DNA from: Catonia carolina
Taxonomy: Eukaryota > Arthropoda > Insecta > Hemiptera > Achilidae
NCBI GenBank assembly: GCA_035578175.1
Contig: JAQMRL010000002.1
Coordinates: forward strand, 133,426,171-133,490,170
Direction of reading: 5' to 3'
Length of the DNA stretch: 64,000 bases
How positions within the stretch are numbered: position 1 is the first letter of the stretch; each line of letters opens with the position of its first letter. Both the position numbers and the translations under genes were made by a program. The notes under the pieces are model-generated. The model ran no database searches, was not told the DNA's origin, and saw only the letters and a program-made list of their open reading frames with translations. Positions 60,480-64,000 of this stretch are shown one piece after another.

Positions 60480-60720
60480 TCCTTGTTATCGTGAACAGGT
60501 GAGCGAACATAGTTCAGTGTTATTCACACAGAGGTCGCTGAACGTCCTTGTTCGTCCTTGCCGTTTAAAGCACGACTGCAGCGCTAGTCTTGATTTTGTC
60601 TGACTAACATACTACTACTTACTGTATAACAGTTTCTTTGTGCGAGAGGTGGAGCGAGTTCTGCTTGTCAGCTAAAAGATGTCAGCACGGAAACAATATC
60701 ACGCATTCATCCGAGTTTTA
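60480..60720 (+). promoter_or_regulatory. Weak core-promoter candidate
   Basis: A TCAGTG initiator-like site at 60514-60519 is followed at about +28 by CGTCC, close to the arthropod downstream element (one mismatch), in a locally GC-richer block. No gene starts in frame within the window (the ATG at 60679 opens only 13 codons). Low confidence. Confidence 0.18.
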
Positions 60721-61186
60721 TAATATTTCATTAATTTTGTCGTATATTCTTACTTGTTTAGATATTCTCGGACATTTTCTTTAAATTACCGTAATAAAAA
60801 TAAATAAATTTCTTGTAAACAGCGTCTTAGATTTATCCATTTTTCACAGAAAATATTTATGTGACAGTTCCATTTTTCATTTGGAGCACTAGTTAAAAAA
60901 TTTTATGTTCGACTGGTTTGATGCAGTTCTCGAAGCTGTTCTATCTTGCGCAAGTCAATTCATATCTACATACCTGTAACACCCTACACCTTTTGTAATT
61001 TGCTTTATATATTCTAATCTTTGCCTCCCTCTACAATTTACTCCCTCAATATTACCCTCCATTATTGATAGCCCAATACCTGGATGTCTTAAGATATGCC
61101 CCACTAGCCTATCCCTTTATGTTAACTGTGGATCATGAAATGGTTACTGCGGGTTTCACACATGTTAAAATTTCCAAACGCTATTC

Positions 61187-61252
61187 AGAGATCGAATGTG
61201 GTACCTTTAGTTTTGATCCGCAGTAAGCTAATCTCTACACTACAGAGACAAT
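61187..61252 (-). mobile_element. Decayed tRNA-derived SINE head, minus strand
   Basis: Reverse complement reads TCTCTGTAGTGTAGAGATTAG (A-box region) and CATTCGATCTC (mutated B box), similar in layout to 58899-58968. Confidence 0.35.
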
Positions 61253-61589
61253 TGGAAAATATATTTTGTGTGATCGAATATACAAAAATATAGATGTTCA
61301 AATAAAGAATGTTCAAAAACTGAAAATATCAATGGTATGTTTCATCATACAACCTGATTGTTCTTTTAGTTTTAGCGAACATTTTTAAGCTTTAAATAAT
61401 TATTTCGGATTTTATAATGTGGTGCTATGGACATTAAATTTTGTTTATTATTTTTTTTTGTTACAAGACTAATTTTGAAAGATATGTTGTATGGTGTTAC
61501 GGTAACACCAAGTTATTGAAATAAATATTTTGTGTGGGTCCATATCATCGTAACAATATTTTTATCTAAGTTTTTTCCTAGGAATTGAG

Positions 61590-61880
61590 GATATGACAAG
61601 CTTATTCTTATGTAGGATAATAAGTAGATGGAATTCCTTTTTACAAGTATAACCGAAGAAAGTCTGCCCAAAAAAGAAACCTCGCACATTTATTTTCTTG
61701 TGTTTTCTTGTCACTTTAAAATTTTGTAGGATGTCTTCGTTTCAGACGGTGATTTTCATTACAACTATCTAAAAGTGAGATAGCAAAATGATTAGTACAT
61801 AACATTGAAGTCTTCCTTTGTATTTTTTACTGAATATGTTGAACTCTTGTTTAATTGTTGGAATGTTTTACTATAGTTTT
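61590..61880 (-). pseudogene. LINE C-terminal end, minus strand
   Basis: Minus-strand frame reads HFAISLLDSCNENHRLKRRH then PTKF and a stop (plus 61716-61718). This is the NPLxxNLLDxxxxxRLKRxxPxxL end of a Jockey-like ORF2. The 3' UTR side matches 27350-27410. Upstream coding is frameshifted. Confidence 0.6.
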
Positions 61881-61939
61881 AATACCAAAAAGGTTAATTT
61901 CAAACAATAAATATTAGGCTGTTTCAGTTCCTCAATAAA

Positions 61940-62476
61940 TACCGGGTGACCCTCGAAGAGGTTGCAATTTTTGAATTAATATGCCGAACGTATCGCACAC
62001 TCTACAGACTGGAAACTTTTCAGTTATAACAAATAGATATATAAAAAGTACCTTCGAGTTACATTTGCTTATAAATAATAAAAAAAAATGGCGGAAAGTA
62101 ATTTTATTTGCATAATTATTTCAAATTGGTGATTTGTAACAATGTTACTTAAGCAATAAAATGAAAGAAATATGAAAATGATAAATTATTAATAAACAAA
62201 ATTTGTTTCATTAACCTTTACTCAAACTGATGTCCATCAATAGCTGTGCACTGATTGAAACGAAAGAAAAAATGAGTCATAAGCGTTTTGAAAAATTGCC
62301 GAGGTATCAACAGCAGTTCCTCTTCAATCAGTCTAAATAATTAAGCATATGAAACTCAAGCGTACTTTGTTACATATCTATTTATTATAACTGTAAAGTT
62401 TCCAGTCTGTAGAGTGTGCAATACGTCCGGCATATTAATTCAAAAATAGCAACCTCTTCGTGGGACACCCGGTGTA
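61940..62476. mobile_element. DNA transposon remnant with ~135-bp terminal inverted repeats
   Basis: Both ends carry long inverted repeats (about 61940-62073 and 62342-62476) beginning CCGGGTG(A/T)CCC, with roughly 85-90% identity by eye. Shared landmarks are CGAAGAGGTTGC, GAATTAATATGCCG, ACACTCTACAGACTGGAAAC and AATAGATAT. The middle holds the 3' end of a transposase frame on the minus strand and an AT-rich spacer. TA or ATAAATA could be the target repeat; this is not settled because three bases differ at the right edge. An internally deleted, non-autonomous element, probably of the IS630/Tc1/mariner-like group. Confidence 0.8.
62218..62331 (-). pseudogene. C-terminal remnant of an IS630/mariner-like transposase
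   Basis: 38 codons on the minus strand reading LIEEELLLIPRQFFKTLM, then RFNQCTAIDGHQFE and stop (62220..62218). The pattern RxxxCxxxxGxxFE at the terminus is characteristic of a class of arthropod DDE transposases related to Tc1/mariner. Catalytic residues lie upstream in an intact protein and are absent here. Confidence 0.6.
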
Positions 62477-63074
62477 TAAATATATAACAGTTTGTTATAG
62501 TGTCAGGTCTAATAAGCAAATGCAACGTATATTATCTTATTGGTTGAAACTAATTCAAGTTCACTTTTTGTGTTAACAATAGAAATAATCTTATATAATA
62601 ATTTACTAATTTTATAGAATCTAGAATCTCACGCCAATTATTTTAATGCGTTGTACTTACCCATGACAATGAACTTACAAAATTATTTCTCATAAGCCAT
62701 AATTTAAGGTAGTCATTACCATTGATGTAATATCTACTTTAGATATTTTTGATTACAATACATTTACCTACCATAAATAAACAATGGATACTATATAAAT
62801 TATAGAATGGTGTACTTAAATGTATTACTCAAGGCGTTGTCAGCAGAGAAAAATTATCATTAATTAGAGATTTTGCTTCTTCCAGCGCGCCTACACCATT
62901 GATGAAAATTCGTTACCATTCTGGTATATCATTCCCTATCATTAACTACTTTTATAAAACTATGTATAGCCTACTTAAAATCTTTAGCAACAAAAATGTC
63001 CTTTGTCCAGTTATGCATTTAACTTCCGTCAGATTTTTTTTAACTTCTGTAAATATTTTTTACTATAAGTTAAA

Positions 63075-63460
63075 AGGAGACTGTACTTTATACCCCGCTA
63101 ATGTTAAATTTTCTATTTTTAGGTACATTTTTCATAGGATTGGTGAAGGATAGAAAAATGAAACTTTACACACTTATAGCTGTAGGGTGGTTTTAGCTAG
63201 TGACATTTTTCAATTTAATCTCTTGGACCATAAAGGTTTTTAAAAGAATAACGAATAACATAACATTTTTACAATTTTTTTCTACGTATTTACATAAATT
63301 ACTAATTTTTTGAGCATGTGAGAAAGTAAAAACAATGTCGGTGAATGTGAATGTACATGATAATTAACTGGTAAAAATTTTATCCTGGTAGGTTAATAAA
63401 TGGTTTCTGAAAAAAACGTACTTAAGCGTTAAAAATCTGAATTTACGGGAAAAGGCACAA
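63075..63460 (+). repeat. Unclassified 0.36-kb dispersed repeat, copy 2
   Basis: Plus-strand counterpart of the minus-strand repeat at 3296-3655: GAGACTGTACTTTATACCCC, CTATTTTTAGGTACATTTTTC, GTGAATGTACATGATAATTA and AATCTGAATTTACGGG. The frame that is open in copy 1 has stops here. Confidence 0.6.
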
Positions 63461-63975
63461 ATAAAAAACAAAATGTACACATACAAGTTTAATTTCCATC
63501 AGCAGTTGGTTAGAAAGCTGCACTAACAGCGGAGAATATTAAAAAAAGTGAAACAAATATTAAAAAAAAAACTAAAATTCTGTTTGCACTCTAATGAGCA
63601 ATATAAAAAAATGAAAAATATTTGTTTCTGGCGACATATTAATTTTTTAAGATAAAACTAATAAAAACTTAAATTATTTTCATTAAAATAATTTTTTTGT
63701 AATTTAATGTTTTTGTGGTAGATCTAGGTCTAAACTATTGAAAACATAAAAAATCAAAAATCAAAATTTTTAGTCAAAACCATCATACGGTCTCCCTTTA
63801 AATTATTTAACTATAAATAAGTTTTATTACTTACAGTTTAAAAGTAATTAATTAATTAAAGTGTAACTCCATTTAAAAATCAACTATAGTTGATGGGCAG
63901 GTTAATTTTCAATGTGTTTGTTATAAATACGAAATTTATAAAAATGATTGTCGAATAATTAAAAATTAAAAGATA

Positions 63976-64000
63976 CCGGGTGATTCATTTAAAAGTAGCT
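63976..64000 (+). mobile_element. Possible start of a second CCGGGTG-ended element, cut by the window edge
   Basis: TACCGGGTGATTCATTT begins like the terminal inverted repeat at 61940 (TACCGGGTGACCC) and like the common TACxGGGTGATTCA ends of insect DNA transposons. Only 25 bp are visible. Confidence 0.3.

Noticed and set aside
1..64000. CRISPR arrays, bacterial operons, rRNA genes, LTR retrotransposons or viral insertions
   Set aside because: No regular spacer repeats, no ribosomal motifs, no paired LTRs and no viral protein signatures were seen on either strand.

Overview
This looks like nuclear DNA of an insect. It is about 70% A+T by eye and has spliced-exon signals, many non-LTR retrotransposon fragments, several tRNA-derived short repeats and no dense coding. 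The mixture of decayed RTE-like and Jockey-like LINEs suggests a hemipteroid insect, but that is inference and weakly held. There is no bacterial, viral or organellar gene order.

The only candidate for a resident host gene is on the minus strand. A signal-peptide exon (24408..24166) ends in a clean donor. About 10 kb downstream in transcription a second exon (14171..13875) has a clean acceptor and donor in the same phase (0/0). Together they would encode the first ~168 residues of a secreted precursor with a dibasic REKR site and a Lys/Gly/Ala/Ser-rich region. The later exons are not in the window. The first exon has its own upstream acceptor, so a 5' UTR exon lies at higher coordinates; the GC-richer block at 32.84-33.01 kb is one possible promoter.

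Everything else I can identify is repeat or debris. (1) A Jockey-like LINE family has three copies cut at different 5' points (3.87-5.12, 43.1-43.8, 55.36-55.88 kb); the first keeps its target-site duplication. (2) A different LINE, resembling the insect endonuclease/reverse-transcriptase (RTE-like) type, lies at 37.63-38.89 kb with an 11-bp target-site duplication, a (GAA)n tail and an altered FAED active-site box. (3) About a dozen badly decayed C-terminal LINE pieces lie on both strands. (4) A ~390-bp short repeat family (S2) has six copies, and a tRNA-derived SINE family (S1) has six copies, one nested in another repeat (S3). (5) Further tRNA-headed short repeats occur singly or in pairs. 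(6) A 0.54-kb terminal-inverted-repeat element at 61.94-62.48 kb keeps the end of a DDE-type transposase. (7) There is a 320-bp near-perfect hairpin at 50.86-51.18 kb. (8) A processed pseudogene of a Squid-like hnRNP lies at 52.47-52.91 kb.

Long stretches in between hold nothing I can name. I found no clearly new multi-gene system. The best candidates for something undescribed are the split secreted-protein gene, the hairpin, the S3 non-coding repeat and the repeated 0.36-kb unit at 3.3 and 63.1 kb.
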